Assembly: GCA_015680685.1 (NCBI GenBank)
Contig: MNCI01017720.1
Coordinates: 1,735 to 36,779 of the forward strand
Length of the DNA stretch: 35,045 nt
Source of the DNA: Gnetum montanum
Taxonomy: Eukaryota; Streptophyta; Gnetopsida; Gnetales; Gnetaceae
Direction of reading: 5' to 3'
Shown: positions 32,500-35,045 of the stretch, piece after piece
Position numbering within the stretch: the first letter of the stretch is position 1
Layout: each line of letters begins with the position of its first letter
The notes under the pieces: model-generated
Told to the model about the DNA's origin: nothing
The model's database searches: none
What the model saw: the letters and a program-made list of their open reading frames with translations, nothing else
Position numbers and translations under genes: made by a program

Positions 32500-32988
32500 T
32501 GATGAGCGACAAGGTACCCCTATGCTCAACCATATGAATATAAGTGTTTCACACATGATCCGGTTGAATTCCAAGGACTAAGTGCTTATGCACCCTTGTG
32601 GAACAAGGATGGGTTGGTTGATTGTTGTCTTCCAAAGCTTACCTGTATGTCATGATTGTATGGTTAAGTAAACTTGAGGCATATTATTTTTATATCTTTT
32701 ATGTCTTTATGTCCTGTGCTAATAAGGGAGAAAAGAGATAACTAAGTGACTAATTTATCTTAACTACTCATTAACTAAGTTCTAAGTAATCCTAACACTA
32801 GCATCCATTCTCACTTGCCGTACACATTCTAAATGAGTGCAACACTACTGGGATTACCAAACACTAATCGTTACTAGGTTACCAAGTGTTATACGCATGC
32901 TCGAAGTGATCGTACTAAGTGCAATTTAACGATTTGCTTAATTGATCAAAATGAATTACTACGCTAATAACATAAATGTAAAGTGCAT

Positions 32989-33011
32989 AAAATAAAATAA
33001 AATAAAATAAA
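32989..33011. repeat. AAAAT microsatellite
   Basis: About four and a half copies of AAAAT within the E LTR, with further imperfect AAATAAA runs to about 33040. Probably slippage; no function suggested. Confidence 0.8.
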
Positions 33012-33286
33012 TGCATAAGAAAATAAAATAAAAGAAATGCGTAACAAAAAAATCTTAAGTGTTGCAAGGATGAATCAGAGAGCCCATCTTTATTGCCATA
33101 CACAAGGTGTGCTTAGGTACACAATGCTCGAATAAAGATTCATCCACACTTAGACCTCCTACTATGAGCACTTGGAAAATACTCTAACTTTCAAATAGAC
33201 TACAAGAGTTTCACTACTTGACTGCTAAAAGACTTCTTTTTTCAATTGTGCACTTGGGCACTGTATTTATAGGCTTGGGAGCAACT

Positions 33287-33453
33287 ACTCTAATAATTAA
33301 AATAACCACTGTAATAATTAGAATAAACTGCTAGAGTAATTGCTCTAATAATTAGAATAAACCACTAGAGTAACTACTCTAATAATTAGAATAAATTACT
33401 AGAGTAATTGCTCTAATAATTAGAATAAACCGCTAAAGTAACCGCTCTCATCA
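33287..33453 (-). repeat. 34-bp tandem repeats in U3 of the E LTR
   Basis: Units at 33308-33341, 33342-33375, 33376-33409 and 33410-33443 have exactly 34 bp. A shortened copy lies at 33287-33307, and the LTR terminus itself begins like a fifth unit. Most units contain the perfect palindrome TCTAATAATTAGA and the string CTAGAGTAA. The array starts about 16 bp upstream of the LTR TATA box, where enhancer repeats are found in many LTRs. Confidence 0.92.
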
Positions 33454-33489
33454 TATCCCCACAACTGAATGAAAACTCATCCTCGAGTT
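33454..33489 (-). promoter_or_regulatory. Element E pre-PPT hairpin and polypurine tract
   Basis: On the minus strand, AACTCGAGGATGAGTT (33489-33474) can form a five-base stem, followed by TTGTGGGGATA (33464-33454) abutting the LTR. Sequence and order match A closely. Confidence 0.75.
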
Positions 33490-35045
33490 CCTTACAAAAT
33501 ATTGGGAAGGTATGGGATTATTGACTAATTGACAACTAATGATGGAATGGGATGACAGACTCAATGTGCCTAGTGAATGGATCAATATGCATATTACAAC
33601 ATTAGTGTTCATGACCATTATGATGAACACTTGTACATAAATGACATCCAAGCCTTTATTTGGTATCTTGAAGAGAAAAAGAGAGAGAGAAAGAAGATGG
33701 AGCATGTTGCCGCCAATGTTGAGATTGCGCCTTCCGTTGTTTATCCATAGCCATGCCACCAAACTTTCTCCTTTTGTAAATGCTCCAATTCTGGTCCATC
33801 CTAAGTGCTTCCTCCAAGCCCAATCCATTATTTGTATGATCACCATCTGTACACACAACACAATGACAAATGAGCAAGGATAGATAATCCACAGTGTAGT
33901 TGATACCTTGCCTCGATATGAAGCACATTGGCTGACTTGTGGTTATGGCAGAAACTGGTTCAGAGATTTATCTCTGGAAACTACCCAGGGTGTAGGGGTT
34001 AGGAAATTAGTAAAATGAAAAAAATTGAAAAATTTGTGCCAGGGTCCCCATGACTAAGAGCAAACCTTTGGTAGCTATAATATGGAAAAACATGAGGAAC
34101 AAGAAAGATGAAAAATATCAATGGTAATGCCAATAAAATGGATGTCGTGGATGGGGTTGAAACAAGAAATGATTGATTGCAGGAAATGTTAAAGGGAAAG
34201 AATTTAACAATTGCACCAAAAAGAAATGTCAATGGGTCCTCCCCAAAGCAGGTTCATGCCCCTTATGCCTTGACAAACCCACAAACCAAAGAGGCCGTAG
34301 GCTCTACGAATGTCATTTGGAAGCAAGAGTTAAAAGCTTACCCACAAGAATTTACCAAAGAAAAAAAATGCATCAACCTAGAATGAACTAATAATAAAAT
34401 AGATAATGAGGTGGAAAAATGGAAAGAAAGATGGAGAGGAGAGAATGGAATGGAATCCTAAGAACAAGGTTGTGTAAAGTCCCTTGTGTATTTCATAGTT
34501 AATGTGACTGAGTAGACTCAAATAAACCACATCCAGTGACCTCACATCAACACACTTGACTAATGCATTTGCTTGAAGCAACAAGAATGCTTTCACAAAA
34601 ATTCACCACCATTCCGAGAAGAGCGAGATGGAGAAGTAGGAAGCGAGAAAGGGCCTTAGTTAGAGGGAACCTTCAGGCATGGGTAACATGTCTTTCCAGT
34701 GCCATAACCAGTGCTTGTAGCCCATATTACTTTATTATGTCTAAGGGGTGTGCTTTGAATTCTCACTTTTTTTCCTTTCTTTTCTCTTTTTCTTTTTTGT
34801 GAGAACCACACCATGAAAAGACTTATTTTTATTCACTCGGCTTCCTAATTTTTGAACAATGTTAGAATGGCGGAAAACCTAAGAAAGAAGCATCCAAGCA
34901 CCCATGAGAATGGCCAGCACAAATGCATTGAATCCCCTTGAAGTCACACCCTTTTCATCTTTTGAGTATTTCCTTAGTTTGAAAAGTACCCAATCACAAA
35001 TTCATTAACAAGTTTACATAGAAAAAGGGGACTGTATAGTTCCAA
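33490..35045 (-). other. Element E 3' untranslated region and spacer, no aORF
   Basis: The first 170 bp next to the PPT (33490-33660) resemble A at about 20215-20340. The rest to the window edge aligns in blocks with the spacers of A and C. I find no aORF sequence between them. Open segments on either strand, such as 33451-33861 on the minus strand and 34173-34391 on the plus strand, overlap conserved non-coding blocks and show no recognised protein. A T-rich run lies at 34766-34799. Confidence 0.65.
34672..34696 (-). repeat. Conserved 25-bp motif in the E spacer
   Basis: The minus strand reads GGAAAGACATGTTACCCATG followed by CCTGAA. It lies about 230 bp from the GGGGATT block and about 425 bp from the GGGGAGGACCC block, in the same order as in A. 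Confidence 0.78.

Larger units (their letters stand above)
32500..33453 (-). repeat. 3' LTR of element E
   Basis: This 954-bp LTR runs from TGATGAGAGCGG at 33453 to CTCATCA ending at 32500. TATAAATA is at 33271-33264. U3 contains 34-bp tandem repeats (33308-33443). The R region has blocks resembling B and D (for example around 33120-33180). The U5 tail is the one common to the group. Confidence 0.9.
32500..35045 (-). mobile_element. Element E: 3' end of an Athila-like element
   Basis: E reads on the minus strand and enters from the right window edge. It shows spacer sequence (about 35045-33900), a short 3' untranslated region similar to A's, a hairpin and PPT (33489-33454), and the 3' LTR (33453-32500). 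Conserved spacer blocks occur in the same order as in A: 34954-34925, the 25-bp motif 34696-34672, and CTTTGGGGAGGACCC at 34248-34234. The aORF expected between spacer and PPT is absent, so E carries a deletion of that region. Its gag and pol, if any, are outside the window. Confidence 0.82.

Noticed and set aside
33451-33861. Minus-strand open segment of 136 codons next to the E LTR
   Set aside because: It covers the PPT, hairpin and 3' untranslated region that align with non-coding sequence of A.
34173-34391. Plus-strand open segments following a TTGATTGCAG that looks like a splice acceptor
   Set aside because: They overlap the conserved GGGGAGGACCC spacer block of E on the opposite strand; no protein similarity is recognised.

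Overview
The window looks like intergenic DNA of a plant with a large, AT-rich, repeat-laden nuclear genome, possibly a gymnosperm. That placement is an inference. It rests on old nested LTR retrotransposons, decay dominated by C-to-T and G-to-A changes, CpG depletion and a lack of intact host genes. I see no intact cellular gene, tRNA, rRNA or CRISPR array. Almost everything belongs to one group of Ty3/gypsy elements. RT and integrase motifs (FLDGYSGYNQI, VFMDDFS, GIVLGH) and a primer-binding site for tRNA-Asp place the group near the Athila branch.

Five related elements are nested. C (+ strand, oldest; 5563-12214, resuming at 32293-32499) holds gag remnants, a dead pol, a 2-kb spacer and the start of an additional ORF ('aORF'). 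D (- strand, 488-5562) sits in C's gag and has a 5' LTR, PBS, gag, protease and part of RT before it breaks at about 487. A (+, 12215-32287) sits in C's aORF, flanked by CCTTT. It has gag, spacer and aORF but no pol. B (+, 21148-32158) sits inside A's 3' LTR, flanked by ATAGT. It is full-length at 11,011 bp, with LTRs, PBS, gag, PR, RT, RNase H, IN and aORF. E (-, from 32500) also entered C's aORF; its 3' LTR and 3' internal region are in the window and the rest lies beyond the right edge.

The most interesting content is the aORF and the spacer before it. The aORF is a coiled-coil-rich protein of about 850 codons. In A and C the spacer carries a repeated 25-bp motif, a TATA-like sequence with a U3-like box beside it in A, and what look like a splice donor and acceptor ending at the aORF start codon. 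In B the spacer is gone and integrase runs in frame into the aORF. In A all of pol is gone but gag and aORF stay. The aORF may therefore be expressed from its own spliced transcript and matter to the life cycle of the family.

Two stretches are not explained by this family: 1-487 (CpG-rich beside the junction) and about 5761-6080 (a minus-strand open segment inside C). Single Ns at 17281, 18100 and 18412 mark uncertain assembly. Two of them border the arms of a perfect 228-bp inverted repeat that is probably an assembly artefact. LTR ends, TSDs, PBSs and motif positions were read directly. Coding-domain edges inside decayed ORFs are approximate.
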